A stretch of 6,856 nt of DNA from Clostridia bacterium (GCA_017435185.1 JAFSFN010000237.1:1-6856), one strand, 5' to 3'. Shown: positions 1 through 6,585, counted from the first letter of the stretch. Made by a program: numbers and translations. The notes: generated from the sequence alone by a model not told the origin.

Positions 1-654
1 ATCGCAATCACAGTCAACAGACAGATTATTTGCGACATTTATATAAACTATATTTTCCCTGCCTTTATATTCCATTACGGATTTGCAAGCATCGGCCATT
101 GATTCAAGGAATGAATCATGGTCTCCCTCAAAAGCAACCTTAAGGTCATCACTTGTGCCTGCCGTATGTATCCATATCTTGCCTCTGTCGGACGCAATAC
201 CTATAGACATATTTTTAAGAGCACCACCAAAACCGCCCATTAAATGACCTTTGAAGTGTGAAAGCATAAGCAACGAATCATACTTATCAAGGTGTGTACC
301 TACAAAGTTCTCTTCAAGATGAATACCTCCGCTTACTTTCAACGGCATTTCGCCCTCCTCATCCATTATGTCGCAGGGCGCAATATCAAAGAAGCCGTGG
401 TCCTTTATTGCTTGCCAATGGTCGGCAGATGATTTGCGCTTACCCTTATAGGCTGTATTACATTCGACTATGGTGCCGTCAAGGCTTTTTACAAGCGGTG
501 CAATGAGGGATGGTTTGAGAAAGTTGTGCCCGCCCGGTTCACCTGTGGAAATTTTTACCCCAGTCTTGCCTTTTAAGGACACTCCAAGCGCATTATATAT
601 TTTCATCAATCCTTGCGAAGAAATATCTTTCGTGAAATAAACCTTTGATTTCAT
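1..654 (-). CDS. DUF362-family protein, C-terminal part cut off by window edge
   Basis: I read 218 codons from an ATG at 654 with no stop before base 1, so the C-terminus lies outside the window. Segments typical of DUF362 proteins are visible: STGEPGGHNFLKP at about residues 36-48, the NTAYKGKR stretch near 66, the core HFKGHLMGGFGGALKNMSIG at about 134-153, and VNN-like INVANNLSVDCDCD at the cut end. Many DUF362 proteins (about 370 residues) carry a ferredoxin-like four-cysteine cluster just after the core glycine-rich motif. No such cluster is seen here; the sequence continues with GKIWIHTAGTSDD, and the visible cysteines include a CDC motif at the cut end. The biochemical role of the family is not well established and I assign none. 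The start is well supported: AAAGGAG lies 7 nt upstream, and the ATG overlaps the bioY stop (ATGA), implying translational coupling. Family call is confident; function is unknown. Confidence 0.88.
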   Translation of the reverse strand, partial: MKSKVYFTKDISSQGLMKIYNALGVSLKGKTGVKISTGEPGGHNFLKPSLIAPLVKSLDGTIVECNTAYKGKRKSSADHWQAIKDHGFFDIAPCDIMDEEGEMPLKVSGGIHLEENFVGTHLDKYDSLLMLSHFKGHLMGGFGGALKNMSIGIASDRGKIWIHTAGTSDDLKVAFEGDHDSFLESMADACKSVMEYKGRENIVYINVANNLSVDCDCD

Positions 655-1208
655 ATGTTTTCTCCTTTCAGTTTTATATATCTTGACAGCCTACCTGCTG
701 CCGCAAATGCCAGTGCGATTTTTATTATATCGGGAACAATGAATGGCAGCACACACATTGAAAAAGCAGACCAAAGCCCTTGCTCTTTCGGCATTGAATA
801 TACCGTCATAAACTGTACAGTACCCAAAGCATAGCACACAACAAGCCCTAAAGCTATTGCCGCCACCCGAACAAACAGGCGTTCACCAAAAAAATGTGTA
901 ATTAGCCAATACAAAATTGCCATAGCAACAAAGCCGAATATATAGCCACCCGTCGGTCCGAAAAGCACACCTATGCCGCCGGTGAAATTTGAAAACACGG
1001 GAAGTCCGACCGCGCCCAGCACTATATATAATACTATCGCAAACAAGCCGTATTTTCCACCCAATATTGTCAATGCCGCAAAGACGGCGAATGATTGAAG
1101 CGTAAACGGTACTGTCGCAGGGACGGCTATCCATGAACATATAGCAATGACTACCGCAAAAAGCGCAGTATATGTCATGCGTTTTATTTTGTCAGTATTT
1201 TTTGCCAT
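651..1208 (-). CDS. bioY: BioY, biotin-specific S component of an ECF transporter
   Basis: This 185-residue hydrophobic protein is a typical full-length BioY, the membrane subunit that binds biotin and delivers it to an energy-coupling factor (ECF) transporter. Family signatures are in the expected order: VPFTLQSFAVF at about 33-43, FTGGIGVLFGPTGGYIFGF at about 75-93, and PFIVPDIIKIALA at about 155-167. Roughly six hydrophobic segments can be seen (near 11-30, 39-51, 53-70, 86-104, 112-135 and 150-173). No ECF ATPase or EcfT gene is adjacent, which fits the Firmicutes arrangement in which many S components share one ECF module encoded elsewhere (family knowledge, not seen here). The start has a GGGGG stretch 4 nt upstream, an acceptable but closely spaced ribosome site. 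The gene starts just past an intrinsic terminator and its stop overlaps the next start. I see no recognisable BirA-type operator or riboswitch in the 53-nt leader. Confidence 0.95.
   Translation of the reverse strand: MAKNTDKIKRMTYTALFAVVIAICSWIAVPATVPFTLQSFAVFAALTILGGKYGLFAIVLYIVLGAVGLPVFSNFTGGIGVLFGPTGGYIFGFVAMAILYWLITHFFGERLFVRVAAIALGLVVCYALGTVQFMTVYSMPKEQGLWSAFSMCVLPFIVPDIIKIALAFAAAGRLSRYIKLKGENI
662..668 (-). promoter_or_regulatory. Ribosome binding site of the DUF362 gene, inside bioY
   Basis: AAAGGAG on the minus strand sits 7 nt before the ATG at 654 and lies within the last codons of bioY. It fixes the start of the DUF362 gene even though that start overlaps the bioY stop codon. Confidence 0.85.
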
Positions 1209-1212
1209 TCTT

Positions 1213-1217
1213 CCCCC
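1213..1217 (-). promoter_or_regulatory. Probable bioY ribosome binding site
   Basis: GGGGG (in ATTGGGGGAAGA) lies 4 nt before the bioY ATG on the minus strand. It begins only a few bases after the U-tract of the upstream terminator, so the terminator hairpin and this site would be close neighbours on any readthrough RNA. Confidence 0.6.
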
Positions 1218-1222
1218 AATGC

Positions 1223-1255
1223 AAAAGAAAAAGCGAGACCGATTGGTCTCGCTTT
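1223..1255 (-). terminator. Intrinsic terminator after the ABC permease gene
   Basis: On the minus strand a perfect 11-bp stem (arms at 1245-1255 and 1230-1240, AAAGCGAGACC pairing with GGTCTCGCTTT) encloses a 4-nt loop (AATC). It is followed by a T-rich run continuous with the stem's own Ts and interrupted by one C (down to 1223). It starts 6 nt after the permease stop codon. No T-run follows on the plus strand, so it should act in the minus direction only. It marks the probable end of the carrier protein/ABC transporter operon. Confidence 0.92.
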
Positions 1256-1261
1256 AGTTCA

Positions 1262-4200
1262 TTATTCAACCGATTTGAGTGACTCGATCATCGGTATCTT
1301 CTTAATCTTGCCGTTCATGAACAGATTAACTATCATTGTGAACGCAAATGTCATACCGAACGAGATCAGGAAGCTCCACGGCGAGATATAATCACCATAC
1401 ATGATACCCGACTGCTCGATGCTGGTCAATATGATACGGTGCAGACCGATACCTGCCACAAGACCTATCAAGCCGCCGATAAATGTAAGTATAAGATTCT
1501 CTCTGTATACCGTAACGGCAATTTCCTTATCGTAGAAGCCCAATACCTTGAATGTTGCAATCTCACGCAGGCGCTCACTTATATTGATGTTGGTCAAGTT
1601 GTAGAGAACTACCAGCGCAAGCAATGCAGCGCAGGCAATTATCAGAACAACTATTGCGTTAAGACTGCTTATAGTGTCTTCAAATTTAGTTGCAGTATCC
1701 GTGAAGAATGCGACCGAAGCAACTATGCCGTCCTTCTTCATGAGCTCGTTACCTATGCGGTTCTCAATCTCTGATGAAGTCTGCGAGAACTTGACAAACA
1801 AGCTATTCTCGCCGGTTCTGAGATTGAATACTTCTTTATAATACTGCGGCGAGATGTATGCAAAGTGATATACATACTGCTCGGTTATTCCCGCAACCGT
1901 AACCTTTCTTGTAACACCGTCGCCATTGTTAAGCGAGACAGTGTCTCCTACCTTAACATTTCCGAGTTCCTTTGCCAGTTTTTCGGTTATTACGATACCG
2001 CTTTCAGGAACTTCAAATTCTACCTTTGTACCACGGTTACGCAATGTGATATAGTCTGTGAACTTTTCAAGGTCATCGGCAGCTATGAGCGTTACAGACA
2101 GGCTGTCACCGTCTGTCTGAACGGAAGCATTTATCTGTGTGCCTATCATGACATCTTCAACTTCTTCATAAGCAAGTATCTCGTTGATGACCTTTTGTTT
2201 GTCAGTGTCTTCAACTGTAGGATCAAACTTTACAGCAAGATGATACTTGAATATTTCAGAGAACTGGCGATTTACTATCTGGCTTATGGAGTCATTCAAT
2301 CCGAAGCCTGCAACAAGCAGTGCCGAACAGCCTATAACACCGATTATAGCCATGAAGAAACGCTTTTTGTACATGAAGATATTTCTGCATGTGAGCTTCT
2401 GGCTGTAATCGAGCTTCGACCACAGTGCAGGTATCTTTTCAAGGAATATCGGCTTGCCCTGTTTTGCAACCTTGGGACGCATGAGCGACGATGCGTTCTC
2501 CTGAAGCGCCTTTCGGCAAGCAACATATGCCGCCGCAACGGTTATTGCCGCCGCCGCAAGTGTTCCGATTATCATTATGGGCAACTGCGATACTCTTATC
2601 ATATCGGGCAATGCATACATCATTCTCCATGTATTGAATATGGACACGGGGAATACTTCAACACCCACCGCGGCACCTGCTGCACCGCCGAGTATGCTTG
2701 CAACTGCCGCATAGCCCATGTACTTGCCTGCTATGCTTGCATTACTGTAACCCAAAGCCTTATATGTACCCATGATGAGACGCTGTTCGTCTACCATACG
2801 AGTCATCGTTGTATAACATACAAGTGCTGCAACAAGGAAGAATATTACAGGGAATATGGTTGCAAGAGCATCCATTCTGTCAGCAGTCATTTCATAGTCC
2901 ACATAGCTGTAAAGCATATTTCTGTCAAGGATATACCATGTGGGCTCGGAAATTCTGTCTATCTCCTGCTGTGCACGAACGACCTGTTCACGACCGTCTT
3001 CAAGTTGCTGTTCGCCCTCTGTCTTCTTTGTCTCAAATTCTGCCTTTGCTGCTTCATATTCTACCCAGCCTGCATCTATTTCAGCCTGTGCCTCTGCAAA
3101 TTGTCTGTTTGCCTGGGACTGTTGTGTGTTAAGACCGCTCTTTGCATCTGCGAGCTGTTGTTTTGCATCTTCAAGTTGCTTCGCGGAATCGTCAAGCGTT
3201 TTCTTTGCAGTATCCATTTGCTGTTGAACAAGCCTGTTCATAGAGTCTACGGTATCCGCAGTTTCGTTGCCTAAAGCTACTATTTCTTCAAGCCACTGTA
3301 TAGCCGCTTCCAATTCCGTCTTAACTATATATGACATCTCCGGGTCATTTGCAAGCTGTTTGCGAATCTCCGATATCTGAGCATTCGTTCTTGATTTAAG
3401 TTTATTAAGCTGTGACGATGTTTCATCAAGCTCTGCAATGGCATCACCATATTCAACCATTGCGTTATTGTATTCTATGACACCTTCATCATACTGCTTC
3501 TGTGCCGCAGCAAGTTCCGCCTCACCTTGCATTATCTGCTTCTCAGCATCAAGTATTTGTGCTTCGGCATTCTTTTTCTCTGTATCGAGAGTTGCCTGCG
3601 CTTCTGAAAGTTGCTGCAATGCTGCATCGAGCTGTGCCTGGCCATCTTTTATCTGTGTGTTGAATTCCTTTTCGCCACTTTCAAGCTCCTCTTTTGCCTT
3701 GTCGAGTTCCTTCTGTGCAAGCGCCTTGATTTCTTCAAGTCTTATTCCCGCTCTGTCACCGCCAAGGTTTTCCAAGGTAGCTGAAACACGCTCGACTATT
3801 TTTGCATAGTCAGCGGAATAACAGTTTTCTGCTTTTGCACCGTCGATTATAACGAGTGCTTCGGTGTATATCTCTTCATATGTGCCGCCTACGAACTTGA
3901 AGTCGCTCTCGGGAACCATCATGAAGTAATCGACCTTACCGCTTCCGATTTCTGATGAGCCCTTATCCATAGTGAGATACATAGGCGAATCAGCAATACC
4001 TACAACAGTATATGTATCGGTTTTGAGAGTATCGGTTATCGGGTCTGTCTTGCCTGAAGAAACAGTGAATTTACTGCCTATTTCCAGACCGCTCGACATA
4101 ACATTGGTTCTTTCGATTATACATTCACCGCTCTTCTCGGGATAACGACCCTCTACTATCAGCGGTCTGTTTATAAACTCCGTATTTTCACTGCTCACAT

Positions 4201-4534
4201 CAGCAGGAAGTGAATGAACGGTAAAAACCTTTTCCAAAGTACCTATTGTAGTTACGACATCAACAAAGTAAGCGCCCTTTACATACTGAACGCCATCTAC
4301 ATTGCATATTGCATCAAGGTCATCCTCAGTCAGACCGAATGTGGAAAGAACACGCAGATCCATAAGATTCTGCTGATCGTAATAGATATCGGATGTGTTC
4401 TTCATGTTCGGAGCGACCGCCTTGATGCCCGCAAAAACACCGACGCCGACGGCAACTATCAAGAATATTGAAAGGAATCGCGCAAAAGTTTTCGTAACCT
4501 CACGCAACGAGTCCTTCAGCAAAGCTTTTTTCAT
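1262..4534 (-). CDS. FtsX-family ABC transporter permease with long extracytoplasmic coiled coil
   Basis: This 1090-residue membrane protein is the permease partner of the ATPase encoded just upstream. Order of parts: short cytoplasmic N-terminus; TM1 at about 18-37; an extracytoplasmic MacB-like globular region at about 45-260; a coiled coil at about 265-527; TM helices near 558-576, 603-626 and 651-673 forming the first FtsX domain, with the motif MVDEQRLIMGTYKALGYS near 580-597; a linker; TM near 727-746; a second extracytoplasmic region at about 750-955; and TM helices near 959-979, 1010-1033 and 1053-1073 forming the second FtsX domain, with ISERLREIATFKVLGF at about 985-1000. The two-domain layout equals two fused MacB/LolE-like half permeases, so one copy may serve one transporter. 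Members of this superfamily either export or extract substrates, or transmit mechanical force across the membrane (as FtsX and MacB do). The substrate here is unknown. The ATG start has a purine-rich AAGGAAGG site about 10 nt upstream. A strong terminator follows the stop. Confidence 0.93.
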   Translation of the reverse strand: MKKALLKDSLREVTKTFARFLSIFLIVAVGVGVFAGIKAVAPNMKNTSDIYYDQQNLMDLRVLSTFGLTEDDLDAICNVDGVQYVKGAYFVDVVTTIGTLEKVFTVHSLPADVSSENTEFINRPLIVEGRYPEKSGECIIERTNVMSSGLEIGSKFTVSSGKTDPITDTLKTDTYTVVGIADSPMYLTMDKGSSEIGSGKVDYFMMVPESDFKFVGGTYEEIYTEALVIIDGAKAENCYSADYAKIVERVSATLENLGGDRAGIRLEEIKALAQKELDKAKEELESGEKEFNTQIKDGQAQLDAALQQLSEAQATLDTEKKNAEAQILDAEKQIMQGEAELAAAQKQYDEGVIEYNNAMVEYGDAIAELDETSSQLNKLKSRTNAQISEIRKQLANDPEMSYIVKTELEAAIQWLEEIVALGNETADTVDSMNRLVQQQMDTAKKTLDDSAKQLEDAKQQLADAKSGLNTQQSQANRQFAEAQAEIDAGWVEYEAAKAEFETKKTEGEQQLEDGREQVVRAQQEIDRISEPTWYILDRNMLYSYVDYEMTADRMDALATIFPVIFFLVAALVCYTTMTRMVDEQRLIMGTYKALGYSNASIAGKYMGYAAVASILGGAAGAAVGVEVFPVSIFNTWRMMYALPDMIRVSQLPIMIIGTLAAAAITVAAAYVACRKALQENASSLMRPKVAKQGKPIFLEKIPALWSKLDYSQKLTCRNIFMYKKRFFMAIIGVIGCSALLVAGFGLNDSISQIVNRQFSEIFKYHLAVKFDPTVEDTDKQKVINEILAYEEVEDVMIGTQINASVQTDGDSLSVTLIAADDLEKFTDYITLRNRGTKVEFEVPESGIVITEKLAKELGNVKVGDTVSLNNGDGVTRKVTVAGITEQYVYHFAYISPQYYKEVFNLRTGENSLFVKFSQTSSEIENRIGNELMKKDGIVASVAFFTDTATKFEDTISSLNAIVVLIIACAALLALVVLYNLTNINISERLREIATFKVLGFYDKEIAVTVYRENLILTFIGGLIGLVAGIGLHRIILTSIEQSGIMYGDYISPWSFLISFGMTFAFTMIVNLFMNGKIKKIPMIESLKSVE

Positions 4535-4544
4535 GCTCTTGAGC

Positions 4545-4552
4545 CCTTCCTT
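4545..4552 (-). promoter_or_regulatory. Probable ribosome binding site of the permease gene
   Basis: AAGGAAGG on the minus strand lies 10 nt upstream of the permease ATG at 4534. It is a weaker match to the consensus than the AAAGGAG sites of the neighbouring genes, and it touches the 3' arm of the small hairpin above it. Confidence 0.55.
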
Positions 4553-4575
4553 ACGCCGCTACTCTAAACAGCGTA
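4552..4575 (-). other. Small hairpin in the ATPase-permease gap
   Basis: On the minus strand TACGCTG (4569-4575) can pair with CGGCGTA (4552-4558), a 7-bp stem with one G-U pair and a 10-nt loop. No T-run follows, so it is not a terminator. It ends right where the permease ribosome site (AAGGAAGG, 4545-4552) begins, so it could influence permease translation or processing of the transcript. This is a prediction from base pairing only. Confidence 0.4.
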
Positions 4576-4586
4576 TCTTCTTTATC

Positions 4587-5750
4587 TCAGTATTCGATCA
4601 AATCTACATCAAGCGGATTCTCATTTATTTCCATGGATTCGATTTTACCGCTCTTAACCTTTATGACTTTATCACCCATTGCAGTCAGTGCAAGGTTATG
4701 GGTTATAACAACTACCGTCATGCCCGTCTTGCGTGATGTTTCCTGCAAAAGTTTCAATATCGCCTTACCGGTCTTGTAGTCGAGTGCGCCTGTAGGCTCG
4801 TCGCACAAAAGCAGTTTGGGATTCTTTGCAAGTGCTCTTGCAATAGCAACTCTCTGCTGTTCACCGCCCGACAACTGCGCAGGCAGGTTGTGCTTTCTTT
4901 CTTCAAGGCCGACATCTATTATGGTCTGCTCTGCATCAAGCGGATTTTTGCATATCTGCGTTGCGAGCTGAACATTTTCCAGTGCGTTGAGGTTCTGTAC
5001 CAGATTGTAGAACTGGAAGACGAAACCTACATCGTATCTGCGGTATGAGATGAGCTGCTTATCGTTATACTTACTTATTTCATTGCCATCAACGAATATG
5101 CGGCCGCTTGACAAGCTGTCCATACCGCCGAGAATATTGAGGATGGTACTCTTACCTGCGCCGCTGGCACCGGCAATAATTACGAACTCACCCTTTGATA
5201 TCGAGAAATCTACACCACCGAGTGCTTCAATCTCAACTTCACCCATGCGGTAGATCTTTTTTACATTTTCAAAGCGGATATAACCTTCTTCTCCGACATT
5301 TTTATTCTGCTTGGAAGTCTTTTCTTCTCTTCTCTTCTCAAACTTTTCCTTCTTTGCCGAACTTATCTTTTCAGCCTTTTCGCTTCTTTTATCTTCAAAA
5401 CGCTTTTTTTCATTCCTGCGCTTTTTTGAAGACTCGAAGTCGATTTTATCTTCGGGCGCTACTACATGCTTCCTGCTACGGTTTGCACGAATCGCCTTTT
5501 CCTCATTTTCACGCTGTTTTTCGATGTCATCAAAATCGTTTTTTGATGCACTCTCATCAGAACCCTCAATTTCTTGGGGTTCTTCATCACTGTCTTCGCC
5601 GATTAATTCCTTAAACTCTTCAAAGGCTTCGACTGCCTCATCGTCGAACTCCTCAACATCTTCTTCCAAGACCGATTCTTCAATCTCTTCTTCAAGCAGT
5701 TCGAGCATTCCTTCCTGTTCGGATTTTGAGTTTTTGTTTCTGTTGTCCAT
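4587..5750 (-). CDS. ABC transporter ATP-binding protein (LolD/MacB type) with charged N-terminal extension
   Basis: This 387-residue protein powers the FtsX-type permease encoded downstream. The nucleotide-binding domain spans about 156-375 and is complete: Walker A GASGAGKST (194-202), Q-loop Gln246, signature LSGGEQQ (293-299), Walker B LLLCDE (313-318, catalytic Glu318), D-loop GALD (321-324) and H-loop His351. The type fits the LolD/MacB/FtsE group by motif spelling. The unusual part is the first 155 residues, absent from ordinary members of about 220-250 residues. Residues 11-70 contain 29 Asp/Glu and only 2 Lys; residues 101-150 contain 21 Lys/Arg among 12 acidic residues. An in-frame TTG at 5774 would add eight residues, but I chose the ATG at 5750 because AAAGGAG sits 6 nt before it. 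The gap to the PPTase gene is 27 nt and to the permease gene 52 nt, consistent with one operon. Confidence 0.95.
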   Translation of the reverse strand: MDNRNKNSKSEQEGMLELLEEEIEESVLEEDVEEFDDEAVEAFEEFKELIGEDSDEEPQEIEGSDESASKNDFDDIEKQRENEEKAIRANRSRKHVVAPEDKIDFESSKKRRNEKKRFEDKRSEKAEKISSAKKEKFEKRREEKTSKQNKNVGEEGYIRFENVKKIYRMGEVEIEALGGVDFSISKGEFVIIAGASGAGKSTILNILGGMDSLSSGRIFVDGNEISKYNDKQLISYRRYDVGFVFQFYNLVQNLNALENVQLATQICKNPLDAEQTIIDVGLEERKHNLPAQLSGGEQQRVAIARALAKNPKLLLCDEPTGALDYKTGKAILKLLQETSRKTGMTVVVITHNLALTAMGDKVIKVKSGKIESMEINENPLDVDLIEY

Positions 5751-5756
5751 GCTATT

Positions 5757-5763
5757 CTCCTTT
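5757..5763 (-). promoter_or_regulatory. Ribosome binding site that sets the ATPase start
   Basis: AAAGGAG on the minus strand lies 6 nt before the ATG at 5750. It falls inside the reading frame opened by the upstream TTG at 5774, which argues for the ATG and a 387-residue product rather than 395. Confidence 0.88.
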
Positions 5764-5777
5764 GACTTGCTCAAAGT

Positions 5778-6356
5778 CTAAATTTCAGTGTGCGCTGTAT
5801 CGCACAACATAAATGAACCGACACTATCGTCATCGCTCATAATACATGCAGCTATAATAAGCCCATGTTTGTTTTCAATCAATCGAAACCGACAGCCGCA
5901 AAGCGAAGTTTTGACATTGAGTTTTTCATCTATCTCAAAATTCGCCTCGCGCATTGGGAAAGAAAATCCTACTCCCAACGCTTTTATATAGCTTTCCTTA
6001 AGCGTCCATAATCTGAAAAACGCCCGGTTCCTGTCCGTCGAGTTTGCTATATATCTGAACTCTTTGTCACTGCACACACGTTTGGCAACCGCCTCGGAAA
6101 AGCCCCTTATATTCTCGGCATCGACGCCGATACGGCATGGAGCTATACCTACTGCAACTGCACCGCTGCAATGAGTTACGCTGTAAAACACTTGAGGAAA
6201 AGCCGAAACATACGGCTTTCCCCAGTCGTTTTTCTTTATTTTTTGTTGTTCATACACCATGCCCGTCTCACGGTACAGTGCATATGACAGCAATCTTTTT
6301 GCTGTCTCATGCTGCTCCTTTTTGTCGTTAAAGGAACCGCAAAGAGTAAATATCAC
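5778..6356 (-). CDS. Sfp-type 4'-phosphopantetheinyl transferase
   Basis: The enzyme moves the 4'-phosphopantetheine arm of coenzyme A onto a serine of a carrier protein, turning apo-ACP into holo-ACP. The 192-residue product shows the family motifs in order: GKPYV (46-50), FYSVTH (57-62), the metal-binding GVDAE (77-81, Asp79 and Glu81), and the long WTLKESYIKALG helix (117-128) with Trp117, Lys120, Glu121 and Lys125. It is longer than the AcpS enzymes of fatty acid synthesis (about 120 residues) and a little shorter than Sfp (about 224), so it belongs to the Sfp-like group usually tied to specialised carrier proteins. The start is GTG at 6356, overlapping the ACP stop as GTGA; no strong ribosome site is evident, so translation probably depends on the upstream ACP gene. 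Its natural target is very likely that ACP (inference from coupling). Confidence 0.94.
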   Translation of the reverse strand: MIFTLCGSFNDKKEQHETAKRLLSYALYRETGMVYEQQKIKKNDWGKPYVSAFPQVFYSVTHCSGAVAVGIAPCRIGVDAENIRGFSEAVAKRVCSDKEFRYIANSTDRNRAFFRLWTLKESYIKALGVGFSFPMREANFEIDEKLNVKTSLCGCRFRLIENKHGLIIAACIMSDDDSVGSFMLCDTAHTEI

Positions 6357-6583
6357 AGCTTCATCTTGCCGCGGATATACTCGTCGATGCTGCCGACAGT
6401 ATCAAGCTGACGGAGATCACGCTCGGGTATCTCTATGCCGAGTTCGCTCTCAAGTTTTCCGATAAGGCTGATGAAGTCGTATGAATTCATGTTGAGGTCG
6501 GAAATAACATTGGTTTCGGGAGTTATTTCGCTTTCGGGAACATCAACATACTCAAGAAGTGCTTTTCTGATTACATTAAACAT
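6353..6583 (-). CDS. Free-standing acyl carrier protein
   Basis: This 76-residue acidic protein has the length and four-helix pattern of an acyl carrier protein. The phosphopantetheine attachment site is Ser34 in SDLNMNSYDFISLI, corresponding to the usual D-S-L motif but reading N-S-Y. The preceding DLN and following hydrophobic helix, then LGIEIPERDLRQLDTVGSIDEYI, match the family. It is probably a dedicated carrier rather than the housekeeping fatty acid ACP, because no fab genes are present, the DSL motif is altered, and it lies between an acid-activating ligase (2-nt gap) and a PPTase (4-bp overlap). The bound acyl or aminoacyl group cannot be told from this sequence. The start is supported by AAAGGAG 7 nt upstream. 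Confidence 0.93.
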   Translation of the reverse strand: MFNVIRKALLEYVDVPESEITPETNVISDLNMNSYDFISLIGKLESELGIEIPERDLRQLDTVGSIDEYIRGKMKL

Positions 6584-6585
6584 TT

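Noticed and set aside
1221..1261. A BirA/BioR operator or a riboswitch ahead of bioY
   Set aside because: The only inverted repeat is a G+C-rich stem followed by a T-run, which is explained as a terminator. No biotin operator-like sequence or multi-stem leader fits into the gap.
2998..3181. Short repeated DNA words such as TCTTCAAGTTGCT in the coiled-coil region
   Set aside because: They reflect recurring Gln-Leu-Glu-Asp codons in a heptad-repeat protein and are too short and too few to be a separate DNA repeat element.
1865..3274. A 469-codon open reading frame on the plus strand, antisense to the permease gene
   Set aside because: It starts with GTG and lacks a ribosome site, its product is rich in Cys, Tyr and Arg with no recognisable domain, and it lies wholly opposite a well-supported permease. 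The low number of stops is explained by codon bias of the real gene.
3438..3809. A plus-strand frame of 123 codons, rich in Ser, Ala and Cys
   Set aside because: It is the antisense shadow of the Ala/Glu-rich coiled coil of the permease.
5751..5774. TTG at 5774 as the ATPase start, adding eight residues
   Set aside because: The AAAGGAG at 5757-5763 lies downstream of it and is ideally placed for the ATG at 5750, and no good ribosome site precedes the TTG.
5311..5781. A plus-strand frame of 156 codons that is extremely rich in Ser and Phe
   Set aside because: It is the mirror of the Glu/Lys-rich extension of the ABC ATPase; GAA/GAG/AAG codons read in reverse give Phe, Leu and Ser. No ribosome site and no family resemblance.
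6353..6583. The carrier gene as DltC of a D-alanylation operon
   Set aside because: The neighbours do not include DltB or DltD, the visible ligase tail resembles long-chain acyl-CoA synthetase-like enzymes more than DltA, and a PPTase plus ABC transporter follow. It cannot be excluded fully because the ligase is mostly outside the window.
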